From Aptenodytes patagonicus (Eukaryota; Chordata; Aves; Sphenisciformes; Spheniscidae): 64,000 nt of DNA. The notes under the pieces were generated by a model, which saw only the letters and a list, made by a program, of their open reading frames with translations, did not search any database and was not told where the DNA came from. Both the position numbers and the translations under genes were made by a program. Position 1 is the stretch's first letter. Each line of letters begins with the position of its first letter. Of the stretch, positions 33,607 to 45,300 are shown in pieces. Where the stretch lies: positions 43,354,746-43,418,745 of the forward strand of contig NC_134951.1 of NCBI RefSeq assembly GCF_965638725.1, written 5' to 3'.

Positions 33607-35925
33607 AAATCCTCAGCCAATTCTTTTAAAGCTGTTGGGCGAGACTTCTAAAGTCTTGAAAATTTAGAACTTTCCATACATTGTTGGACCATAAAGGTTT
33701 TCAGGGTAAGATAACAATGTTTCATTCGGTCTGTCCAAACAGTGAAGGGAAAAAAAAAAGCTTGTTTAGCTTCTGCGCCAGTACTGCTGGTCCTGTTGTG
33801 ATCTGGCAGCAGGGTTGGGGCACTTCATGTTTCTGTCTTCTTCTTAAGATCTTTGGGTTGAGTCCCTTCCTGGCCAATGGGCTGGATTATAAAACCAGGC
33901 CTACGTGCAATATACCCTTCAACAAGATCGCCTGGAAAATCAGGACATCGTCATCTCTTAGGACCATATTCTGCACTTAATTTGTCACTTTCCCACGTTT
34001 TTTCCTTTATCTTTCTACAGTATTTTCTTACGGAGATTTTCACTTTGAAAGTTTCCTTCACTTTAACAGATTTCTCATCCCAGTTCCCTGAAGGCAAGGC
34101 ATTGTATTACATGAACATACTATTGTTTGAGTTTAGAGCCAGTAAACGAAAGAAAAACATCAGTGTCATGTTTGGAGGGCTTCTTTGCAATACAGTAGAA
34201 AGTCTTTTGAAGTGAACAGCATTAAGGAAGAAAATGAACAAACTTGGTGGATGTGTTATCATCAGCTGGTCATGTGTCTGCTGTACAGGAATTAAATAAA
34301 TTGCTTATTAAATTTTCTGAGTTCAATCAGAGTAAGGAAACAACGTACTGCATTTTGGTTAGATAATGAAAATCTTTTCCGTTTAAAATCTTTAGTGCAA
34401 TGCTGGGCAGAACTGCAGGGGAATCAACTGTGCGAGTTAACTAGCAGCTTACTTTTAAACAGTTAAATGTCACGTGGTGATGGTCCTGAAAAATTAGCTT
34501 TCATGGAGCACAGAAGTATCTGTTGTTGGGTTTTCACGCGTGGCTAAATTTCAGCCCATTAGACAGCTTCATTAATAACGGCTGGCTTGGTGCTCTACTA
34601 AAGCTAAAATGCTGCTCTCTCCTAACGCAACAGGAGCTAGAAATCCCGTGTGCATGTGAACTGTTGCACCAGCATCTCTTCAGAGATGCTGCCAAATTCT
34701 TCAGTATACTGTATATGAGGCTGTAACTTTTTCCATAAATTGAATTTTATTTCAGCTGATTAATATTTTATCCAAGTAGTGTCATTTTAAGCATTTATTT
34801 TCAGAGGGTATTTTTTAAGCTTTTGCAGTATAAAGCGTTTGATGCCTGCCACGCTTCAGGATTTTTTTCTGCTTTACCCAGTTTTGAGATCAAATATGAA
34901 GCCTATAGATTATATGAAGCCTGAAGATTATAGGTTGGTTTTCATTGTAATTTTGGAAGTAAGTTTACCTTTATTTCTGCATAGAAAGTCTTGACACTTC
35001 CATCATGCAGTTAAACACATTCCTTATTTTCTTCTACAACCCCTTGTACGCTTTGAATTTTGACTTCACAGTGCGTTCTTTAATTTTTTTTTCATAATAT
35101 ATGCCTAATATATTTAAGGGGAATTATTTTCTGTTGTAATTTCTGAGAAGGTTTTATGTTACGAATAGGTTGGTCCTTACCCTAAAGAGGCTAGGGGGTA
35201 AGCAAGTAACAGATAAAGGTTGTAAAATGTTAACATTTACTGTGAAAAATTGATGCTACCTTGTTGAACAGGAACCACAGTGTTAAATGTTTTTGATAGC
35301 AGGAAATGTTTAGTTGCTGATTCAACAGAAAAGATTAATGTAGAGAACATCCATCAATTAAGGAGAGATACATTATCCAATGAAAGGACCTAACTACTGA
35401 AGCTGAGCAACCGAATGTTGTCAGCAGTATAGAGGCTGTGAACTTTTTGGTTTGCGTTGAGAGCGTAGAAGAATGTTATCAGAGCTAAGACAGGAAGGTC
35501 AAGAATTCAGCTCAATTTGAAAAAAAAAAATCCTCAGGAATTAATTTGCACAGCAAACACGTCCTACCAGAGGTACTTCTTCCTGTGTTGAAGTCAGCAT
35601 TCCTCTCACCTTTTTTTCCCCTGAGGTGATAAAATCTAATTTATTCAACTCCCAGAAAATAGGCCTTTAGATTTTACAAAGCCCTGACTGTTGGAAGCAC
35701 TGCATTGGTACTTTTGTTTAACATTAGTCTAGTGGCATTACTGCAAGTTACACATATTGAGGCTTGTGTGTGGCAGATGCGGTCATTTAGTCCGAGTGGT
35801 TCATAAACCCTTGTCTTCAGCTTGAGAATTACACTGGTTGTATGTACTTAGGCTGTAGGTTGCCACTGGTGAGCAAACTGGTGTGATTTCTGTAATTTAT
35901 ACCTGAAAAAGGAAGTATTTGGGGA

Positions 35926-36261
35926 TCAAGGACTTTTCTTGTGTTTATAGGACTTTGCTGAGTCGTTGGGGTAAAGGGAGGGATCGGGTGAGAACCCCCA
36001 GTTCTGGTGACCCCCTATCGGGATCATGTAGTCACCATCCTCTGTAATCTTGTGAAATGTGCCAGATTTGATGGCAACGTCAGCATATTTCAGAGCGTTC
36101 AGAGAAGGCAGCCTTCTAACAAAAAGGGGTTTTTCCTTCACTGCCCCAGACGTAGCACCCAGTGAGAGGGCAACCTCCTCACCTAAATATCCCTGAAATG
36201 AAACAGAAACTTCTGTACAGGTAAGACAGCCTGGTTTTATTCCTTCCCTCTGTGGCAACAC
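35926..36261 (-). other. Unrecognised 111-codon open reading frame, possibly repeat-derived
   Basis: The frame starts MLPQREGIKPG and ends KSYKHKKSP. Its second half (KITEDGDYMIPIGGHQNWGF, then SPDPSLYPNDS) does not look like random translation of AT-rich DNA, but I cannot place it in a family. The surrounding DNA (for example the GGGGTCACCAGAACTGGGGG stretch on the minus strand) has the feel of an old LTR or other dispersed element. No promoter or splice structure was seen. Confidence 0.2.
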
Positions 36262-36999
36262 TGAAGAGTTTACCTGTATTGCTATTATAACTGATTACTT
36301 GCCCTCTTCCGAACTGTTGCATTTTTATATCATTTTGAACACAAACATGCCCTACTTTTCAAACACTGTAGGGACACAATGTGAAGATGTGGGGGGAAGG
36401 GTAAAAGTAATCTTGATCCAGTCTTGCAGTCTTGATCCAAATGCCAGCTTAGTCACAATTTTCTTAGGAAGGGCTTTGCTTACTTTTAACGTTACTGAGA
36501 TGGTTACGTGGGCTGAGCCCTAAGGACGGTGAAGGACGGTGCTTTCCCTCTGGGCAGATGTAAGATACTGAAGAAGGTGAAGGAGCAGTAAGCCGATAGG
36601 TGATGACCAAAGGAAGGAGCTCTCTGCTCGCTTAGCAACCTTTCTCCATATTGTCTTCCTCAGTTACAGCCAGACCGCCTGACCTCACCTTTTAAGGACC
36701 TCTAGCAAGTCTCCACCCTTCCTTAATTTCCTACTCCCAAGTCCCTTTCTTGCCAGAAATGCAAGGAATGTGTTTTACACACCCACTAGTTCCAGGAGCA
36801 CATTCGGTAACTTTTTGGTTCACTTCCAGAGAGTGTTGACACCACGTAAACAAAGAAATGATGAGGAAAGAAAAGAATTAAGAGAGAAAAAGTTAAAAAA
36901 CTGCATTACTACTAATATAAAAGATGAAACGCATCACGTGCGTGTGCGATACAGAAGAACACTGGTACATTTGCTTTAACAGATGGAGTTAATGTAACT

Positions 37000-37268
37000 A
37001 GCGATAGGACGAGAGGAAATGGCCCCAAGTTGTGCCAGGGGAGGTTTAGATTGGACGTGAGGAAAAATGTCTTTACTGAAAGAGTGGTTAAACATTGGAA
37101 GAGGCTGCCCAGGGAAGTGGTTGAGTCCCCATGCCTGGAGGTATTTAAAAGACGTGTAGATGAGGCGCTTAGGGACATGGTTTAGTGGGCATGGTGGTGT
37201 TGGGTTGATGGTGGGACTCGATGATCTTAGAGGTCTTTTCCAACCTTAATGATTCTATGATTCTATGA
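37000..37268 (+). mobile_element. CR1 LINE, 5'-truncated 3' end
   Basis: Classic avian CR1 tail: GACGAGAGGAAATGGCC, GAGGCTGCCCAGGGAAGTGG, GATGATCTTAGAGGTCTTTT and CCAACCTTAATGATTCTATG, ending in the repeated GATTCTAT terminus. Only the last 270 bases are present, as is usual for CR1. Confidence 0.92.
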
Positions 37269-40094
37269 TACTGTGGCAGGTGTCTTTAAAGCGTATGCAT
37301 ATAGCTGTAAGGTCCGAGTAAGTGAGTAGTAGGGAAAGTCCGGTGCCGAGGCCTCGTAGGGAACAGGCTGAGTTCCCTCTAGTGGCTCGCTTGGGCATTT
37401 CGCAGGGGTGGCCCCGAAAGGACCTGTTTTGGGATCCGCAGCCCATCACTCCTCCTTACAGCCTTGCCCAGAACTCATGCTTGTATTAGGTAGCTGGAGG
37501 GTATAATCACTGAGTAATTCCTGGTGAGGGCCTAATTGCAAGTTAATTTTAAGTGAGTTATGTAAACAGATTAAACCAGTCCTTCCCTATATTTATTTTT
37601 CATTAGTTCACATGCAGACGCAACCACCCTTAAAAATTCCCTACCTGCTTTACTCTGCTGCTTCATTGAGTCGATGTCCACTGCTAATACCTGCGTCAGG
37701 CCCAGGCTTTGTGAGATCCCAGTGAGTCAGAATCATCTATGGGATGTCGTCGGGCAGTTTTGGGGAAAGGCTCTGCAGATGGAAAACACAGCCAGCAGCA
37801 GCTGAATCTGTATTTGTGGCTCAGTGTAATACATTTATTTTAAGTGAACGTCAGGCAGTAATTTATTAGGTCAAAATATTGTTGAATCATTGTTGTACTG
37901 TTGTGTTAGAACACTGAAAAGAGAGCAAACAAGAAAGACTAGAAAAAAACAAAAAAAGTTAATGTTTTGGGTTTTCTTCAGCTTGTGTTTTACCAAAAAG
38001 GCAGCTGGAAGTTTAAGACAAAATGGATTAAGCAGGAACCCTCCATTTCTAAAAGAAAACATCCAGTGCACTTTTGGCAGATGGTGTATTTTGTAAAACA
38101 CAAACTTATGACATACTAATTACTGTGTCCCTGGGGTTTTAAAAATACAGAAGAACATACTTCCTGCTGTGAACTTACGAACTTTGGAGGAAATTGCAAT
38201 AACTAGGAGTAAAACTGTATGTCGTTGCTCTCTATCCTGTGTTTTTATCATAGGATACACAGTGTAGAATATGCCATAAATCGAGGGCCTAAAAGTTAGA
38301 CACCTATGTCTAACCTCAGCCTCAACTTAACAGTCAGCAAACAGAAAGGGGCGCGTTCATTTCTGGCAACTACTTTTACAGGTTTGGAGGAGATTATAAA
38401 TAATTCTGTTTCTCAGAATTTCACTAGTTTATCTAGGCTGGTACCTGTCATTGTCAGTACTAACCTAGTTACAGCATAGAGGAGATAGGTATCAGGTCAT
38501 TTATTCCCGAAGAAATCTCCTCTAAGCTCTTAAAGAGTGGTATAAAATCTGATGCTTTTTCATATCTCCTTCAAACTCCTCTTTTTTAAAATATTTGTAA
38601 TAAATTTGGTTAATTATGGTATTCATAAATACAAATAAATTGCAATACTTTTCAGGCCTGCTGGATTTTAGCTTCGGTGATATTTTGCAGCAGTACATTG
38701 CATAGACTAGATGTCCATTAAGTGACAAATTCGTTTTAAAAAAGATTAGCTGCTACACGAATGTACAGGCAACCTATATGGCATAAAGAGAGCCATGACT
38801 CGATTGGCAAAAATATTTAAGAAAAAAGAACAAGTCCTTCCAAAGTCCCTCTTTTATTAAAAGCATCCTAATTGTTGAAATTGAGCTATTTTTAACATAC
38901 CATCTCACTCTGTATGAAGTTAGAACTAATCAAATTGTATTCTTGGACTGTGCCCATACTGCATAACCAACACCATCTTGATGAACGCATTTCAGTTAGA
39001 AGCCATACATTATCACACCTGAAAATCCTCCTTTACATAGAATAAAACAAAAAATATTACAGCTTATCAAAACTTCCTTAATACTGTTAACTGAAGAAGA
39101 GTCCAATATTCCTTATTTTCCCCCAAAATAATTATCCAGTTGGTCAAAACCAAGGTGAGGTAAAGCATGAAATCTGCTACTGGGGCAAATTCTTTCCCAG
39201 TGTATAGACGTTTGCCTTTTAATGCAACATACTTTCAAAATACAGTTATAATATAATGAAGACATCGTTCAGCAATATGTAAAAGTGATGTGTTCAGACA
39301 CATGCAAGGTTTCATTACAGCAAAATATGACTTTATATGCATAAATACACTTTTTAGTTAATACTGACTTTTTAAATAGAGTTTCTGTACGAGATGCCAG
39401 ATGGATACTGTGTCTGGTTTACCTGTGCGTCACCTTTCACTGTGCTTAACACAAGCTTTTTAACAATACCCTGTGAAACTAGCCTGACCGTTCATCTAAC
39501 CTGGATGAGCTAATTGAAGTTCAGAGCGTGGATCACATTTCAGACTCACTCAGCCTGGCCTTTTGCTGACTTAGCTATTTTTTTGAATTGGCAAAGCTTT
39601 TGACAGGTTTTGCAAGACTTGACAGCTTAGCCTCAGCTCTATTCTGGAGGCACTCATGGCATCACTTCAATATCATAGGCACCTAAATGTCATCTTGGTA
39701 CAGAACATCAGAAACTGAAGTCCTCCTTGTGTTCTACTTCCTCACACGAACAGTCATTCTGATTTAATGGAGTTCTCGTAGCATCACTCTGTTAGGCCAA
39801 ATTTTCTCTTGCCAATGGAAAGACTTAAGTGTAAGCCCAAATTCAGAGTTCTGAGAAGAGGACATCCCCTTCAAATGAAATACCAAATATCAGTGAGATT
39901 CTTCATTGTATTCATTTCAAGACAGCGAATGGGTTATCATTACTAAGTCTCAAACAACTTTATAATCTATTATGTTCCATACTCCTGAGAAATTTAACCA
40001 TTTGAAACAGGTGTCAATCATCTTCAAATGCCAGTCAATAACCAGTTTCATAACAGAAACTCTGAAAGCTGGAGCATAAGAGAGAATTTGGATG
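37269..40094. other. Intergenic, nothing recognised
   Basis: AT-rich DNA between the CR1 copy and the SRSF12 relic. Open frames are short. If SRSF12 was once transcribed through here on the minus strand, part of this could be its former 3' UTR, but nothing identifies it. Confidence 0.5.
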
Positions 40095-40380
40095 TTGTAA
40101 TGTTTCCTTACACTGTGCTTTAGTTTGAATGTCAGTGTGTTTCTCTGGGGAGATTGGGACAGAGGTCTCAGCATTGAAGAAGAAAACCTTAATTTTTCTT
40201 CCTGAACTGGAGGACCTTTCTCGGGAGCTTGACCCTGATTTTTCCACATACTTTGACCTTCCCTTAATGACTCAGGCTGTGACTTTGTCCTTGATCACCC
40301 TGTTGATCTACAGCATCTTGGAAATGATCTGGAGTGGAATGGAGACTGGCTGCAAGAGTGTCATCTATACTCTGACAGGC
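40095..40380 (-). pseudogene. SRSF12: Decayed relic of SRSF12 terminal (RS-domain) exon
   Basis: SRSF12 is a two-part splicing regulator: one RRM, then an arginine/serine-rich tail. On the minus strand, one frame reads R, stop, HSCSQSPFHSRSFPRC, then RSTG, stop, SRTKS. This lines up without gaps against the human tail [20 protein letters not shown] followed by TSARQSRTP. The next frame continues with RSKYVEKSGSSSRERSSSSG against human [20 protein letters not shown], about 10 identities in 22. After that ISPEKHTDIQTKAQ resembles human KSPKGYTNSETKVQ. Continuing the match requires at least one frame change and crosses two stop codons. The position (between PNRC1 and PM20D2) and the orientation are those of SRSF12 in human. 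I found no RRM exon between here and 54 kb. A plus-strand open frame over the same bases is an antisense shadow. Confidence 0.6.
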
Positions 40381-42118
40381 GAAACAGACACAGTATTGTT
40401 GCAGCACTTCTTCAGTAAAACTACAGTATTTTTTATTGCAGAAATTACATCTTAGGCATGCATCCCTGAGCTATCTTGTCAACTCTGTGAACAGTGTTCA
40501 TATTTATTGCTTTCCATTTTGATATCTATTGAAGTTTTTAAAGTAGCTTCATCTCATATCTATGTACCACACAACACCATTTTTCATATTTAACAATAGT
40601 TTCTTTGCATTCAAATTTCTGCAGTCTGACAACTCTGGATTTGTGCTACAAAATTAGTCGCATGAAGAATAAAAAATATTGCTGTGAGTGAGTGATATCA
40701 TCAGCAGAATAAATACAAGAAAACATTTAAGACACTGTATTACCCCTACCATCTCCTCAGAATAAATTAGGTACTGACATATTTTTGTGAATCTAGGCCT
40801 TTGTTCAAAGTAATTTCATAAGACCTTTTTTACATCCTGCATGCAAACGGAATATTCCTGTATAAGCACAGAATCTGCAGGAGATAAAAGCAAGAGAGAT
40901 ATGTAACAAATGAAAATTTAGGGCCAGCTTAGCCAGGAAGCTAAATAAAGCTTCATTAATGATTTAATCCCTTATAACACTGAATGAGACAAAGAGTCCC
41001 TCACCCTGGGACCTCTACCACATGTCCAGACAGGTCTCCTGCCCTGGCCACTTAACTGAGCACGGGTCTCCTGTCCAGACAGCAGGGCTTCTGCAGCACC
41101 CAGGAGAGGGCATTCGAAGTGCTGGGAGAGGCATTTCCGAGAGAAAGCAACTGCAAAAAATGCACACCGTATGCAATCAATCTCAGAAAATGTCACCGTA
41201 AGGTCTAAGGCCTGACTCTATGGATACTTTCAGACAGTGTTATATTTTCTATTAGACTTTCTGATGTGACAATTCATAACAAAATTAAGCACGTACTGAA
41301 CCTGTCTTCATGCTCAGGGCCTTACCAAAGATCCATGTTTGCACGTTAACCATGAAGTTGCTAATAATTTCTCCATAAACTCTATATATACCTTCATCGT
41401 TTTCATTCCCCCCATCTATAGTTTGCATCCCACAAGGGGCACTAAGGAGAAAAATGTTGACAGATGGTGGTCACCCCATGGACTAGAGCAAGACCTACCC
41501 TGTGAGAAGGGTGTGTTGTGCCTCCACCATCACCTCAATGCAGAACACAGGCATGCAAAGGACTGTTCATGCAGTCTTTCAGGGCAGGAAGAAACATGTT
41601 GTGTGCCGCTTCACGGTCTCTAACCCTCCCCAGCCAAGGAGGTGATGTCAGTGCTGCTACCGTGGGTGGGCAGCGAGGATTTGTGCCTGCTTGATGCTTG
41701 ATGGGAAAGTCTGTGCATAGTATGACATGGCTGCAGTGCCAGTGTGGCTCCCTGGGGACTCCAGCGGCCGTAGCTGATGGTTTGTAGTAAGTGAAGGAGC
41801 AGAAAGAGATGTCACAGCTGTTGTAGGAAACGAGACCTATATTTTGAGGATAGCTATGAGTTAGTTGAGGAAATAATTTCTTCTTCTCCTTCGAGGCAGG
41901 TGTGTGGTTCCAAGGTGGGATATGAGAGATGTTTCTCGTGTAAGCTGAATACCAACGCCATGGGGAGAGCTGCAGGTCTATCCGCTGATCTCCATCCGCA
42001 CTGTTTGTGCAACATTTGAAGGTCTGGAAAGTGCCTTTGGCACTCCAGAAAAATCACTTTGCTAAGGCTCACCGTATTAAAGTCTAATGCAAACAGTAGT
42101 TCCTAATACCTGAGCATA

Positions 42119-42220
42119 AGGTAATTCAGGCTGGAAAGGACCTCAGGAGTCCTCCGGTCCATCCTCCTGCTCACAGCAGGGTCACCTACAGGGTCAGTCC
42201 AGGTTACTCAGGGCCAATTC
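42119..42220 (-). mobile_element. CR1 LINE 3'-end fragment, minus strand
   Basis: Reverse-complement CR1 tail text: AATTCAGGCTGGAAAGGACC, followed by CTCAGGAGTCCTCCGGTCCA. It is short and diverged. Confidence 0.65.
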
Positions 42221-42284
42221 TGATCATTTGAAATGCAGCCTGGCAGAGGGTTGGATGACTGAGTGCCTTTGACCTCTTACTGTC

Positions 42285-42349
42285 ATACAGGATTTGGACT
42301 TGATGATCTTAAAGGTCTTTTCCAACCTAAACGACTCTATGATTCTCCC
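42285..42349 (+). mobile_element. CR1 LINE 3'-end fragment, plus strand
   Basis: CR1 terminal sequence: GGACTTGATGATCTTAAAGG, TCTTTTCCAACCTAAACGAC and TCTATGATTCTC. Oriented opposite to the fragment about 70 bp to its left. Confidence 0.75.
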
Positions 42350-45300
42350 TGTCAGAGAGTTTAAATAGAGCTCCATAATGCTAACAGTTTGGGAAAGCTT
42401 TGACATCAATCTGTCCCTGTTTTCTCCATGCTGAGTTAAAAGGTCTGAAAGGTAAAAAACATTTAAGAATGAGCAGGAGGGATTAAAGAATCACAATGGA
42501 TCTCATGTAAAGTGTTTTCATTCTGCAATTGTTGTCTAAAAACAAATGGATATTTAGCCTAGTGTCCCTTGAGAGGATTTGTCCCAGACTGGTGGGAAAG
42601 CATATCCTTATGTTACACCAGGCAGCCAAGCACATACACTGTACTCATAACTGAGCTGAACATCTATACGGATTTAAATTGTAAAAATTTGAACAGATGA
42701 GAAAAACTAAATGATCCATACTGGATAATTAATTCGTTAGGTTGTTCTACAAACAGGATGCTCAGCAGGCTTAAGAGAACTCGTCCTGCTCGCCAGGTGG
42801 CAAATAGTAGTTTTGCATTGGCTGTCCATAAAATCAAGTGAATACATGCTGGTACCGTCAGTTTCACAACCATGTTACTCAACAAGCAGAGCTCAGTAAA
42901 GTACCTGACCTGTCTGTACATTGTGTCTCACAGTGTAAAACTTTATCCAAGTTTAATTTTCCTTTATACTTTTGGAAGGATTTATGTGCTCTTTGTTTAA
43001 GGAAAGTTCTGGAAAAGGCCAGATACGATAGTGAAAATAGGTGGAATTTACAAAATAGCTCATGAGGAGAGTGAGGACACGTGATATTATAGGAATAACA
43101 CAATTCAGAGATTTTCCCATTGAAATTAGCAGTAGTACTAATAGATGGTTTACACCTTAAAGCAACTATAAGAGGAGAGTGGAAAAATCTGACAATTACT
43201 TTTATGTCTGTGGTGCTGATTGAGAGTACCGGATGTATTTTTTTCTTTGGAGAATGAAGTAATTTTTTCTTAAGTTCTATTAAAAGTAAAAAGTGATACT
43301 GTAGATCAATACCCAGCCTGACTCCAGAAAAGACATTGCTAGGGTTGGAAATTTAATTTTGCTCTTTCGAGTCACTCAAACCTTGGACTTTCTGCCAATC
43401 TGCAAAGTAATCATGCTAGAGAATCTTATGATAGAGGCACCTGCTGCTAGGGAACCCAGATTAATATTACCGGCACATATTGAGTAGGCTACAGAACAGC
43501 CAACGCATACTAATGAAGCCTGGGCTGCGAAGTCAGCTGGCAGCCTTGAGACACCCCGTTGTCAGTCCCCTGCGCTCGGCAGTCACCGCAGCTTCCCAGT
43601 ACCAGCACAGGCACTCCTTGCCAGAGCAACTTTAGCCTCTCTTTTTTTATTTATTTATTCCAAAGTAGGTCACTCTGGGCCATCTGTTGACCCTTAAAAG
43701 CCACAGAAGTTTCCAGATTCCCTATGGTATCCCGCAGTTTAACGTATATTTTTAATACCCTTTTGCTCTACCTAGCTGTTGTATGTAGTGAGACTACATA
43801 TCACAAGAGGTCATTCAATCAGGTAATGTTTTTAGCAACTGAGTGCAGGTCTTGGAGTAATATGCTAGAGGTGAGTATAACTGAGTGGGGAGGGAACGCA
43901 ACAAGAAGGGCCTGGCTTTTTTGCTGGTGGTGAATCCTGGGCAACACTGCTTTCAGCAAAGAGGTGCTCATGTCCATCTGCTTTCTGCTTCTCCAGCAGC
44001 CTTGTTGAAAACTTAGGGAAGGAATCAGTATATAGTGGGTCTTGTCAGGCTCCAGTTAAATTTGCTTCTCTTGTTCTCTAATGGTGAGCATGTGAAATAA
44101 AGAGCATTTCATGTCTACAAGTTGTCTCCCTAACTTCCTTGCACAGCACCCTCAGCTCTCTCCCATGTGCCTGTTCAGTATGGATTACCCACACACTGCA
44201 AGGATGACTTTTTTTTAAAATAGTGCTCTTGATTTGAAGTGATGGCATTCAAGTTATCCACAGGCAGATTTCTGGAAAGGCACATCTCCACATGGGTGAA
44301 TAGGGGATGCATCACCGGCATCGCACACAAGTCCTAACAAGTGCCTTTGGTATGTGATATGGTAAGCAGCACTGATAAGGAGAGGGGAGGTCACATGCAT
44401 GTGATACAAAGCATACATAAAACACACTACAGAGCACACAGATCTCTGTTGGAGCATGAAGATTGTGCGTGAGAATGTAGGAGATGAACTTTTTAATGAA
44501 AGGAACTGGCCCTGGCCACCTTGCTACTAACTGGATGCTGTTTGCGATACACCCATTTCCCACCTGCTAACATCAAGCCACCTCTGTCTCCTCTTTCATG
44601 AAAAGATTTGGGACAGTAGAAGGAAAGTCAAATCTCTGTAAAGTGTAAATGCACAGACCAGATCTGAGATTTATAATAAACTATGAAAAGGTAATAAGGT
44701 TATGAAGTACCTGAATAAACTGCAACTCAGGGTCTCTACGATGTGCTTAAAACCAAAACAGCTTAACTCTAGGCAATGACGAACAGGCTGGGGTAACTAA
44801 ACATCAAGCTCTTTTGGACTAGAAACAACTAGAACACATTAGCCAAGTTTGCCAGATGTCATTGGGCAATGCATGACTTCACCTCGAAATCATTTTAACC
44901 ATTACTTGAAACCAAAATGGATTGGACTAGCTTGTTCAGTAATACAGTTTGACCACAACTGTTTGCAATTTTCAGTACTTGTTCACAGGTCTCTGGATAT
45001 ACCGGATGTCCTGGTTTCCTTGGATTTTAAAAATATAAAAACATACTTGTTTCATTTCACAGTGATGACTGCACAAGTTCAAATGACGCTAAAACTCTGG
45101 CAAAGTTCTGCACGTGTGTTACATTGACCTGAAAAAATCCAACTGCACTCTCCTGAGTTATTCATATATACACATCAGCAAAGTTCATAGTATTGTAAAT
45201 TAGAAATATGATTCTTTTTAATAGCCCTGCAGACAAATATATTTTTTCCTTTTTCATTTATCTGCTTATTTTTTCCAGAAAACTGATATAAATTCAAACA

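Larger units (their letters stand above)
32847..36999. other. Intergenic, downstream of PNRC1
   Basis: AT-rich sequence with no recognised gene. It holds the tandem duplication at 33547-33606 and an unrecognised minus-strand frame at 35926-36261, which are listed separately. Confidence 0.6.

Noticed and set aside
35926-35960. KSYKHKKS at the end of a minus-strand frame as the SRSF12 C-terminus (SYRHKNSW in human)
   Set aside because: Only a few residues match, it lies 4 kb from the RS-rich relic, and the preceding residues are not RS-like.
40129-40455. 108-codon plus-strand frame
   Set aside because: It is antisense to the SRSF12 relic and resembles nothing known.
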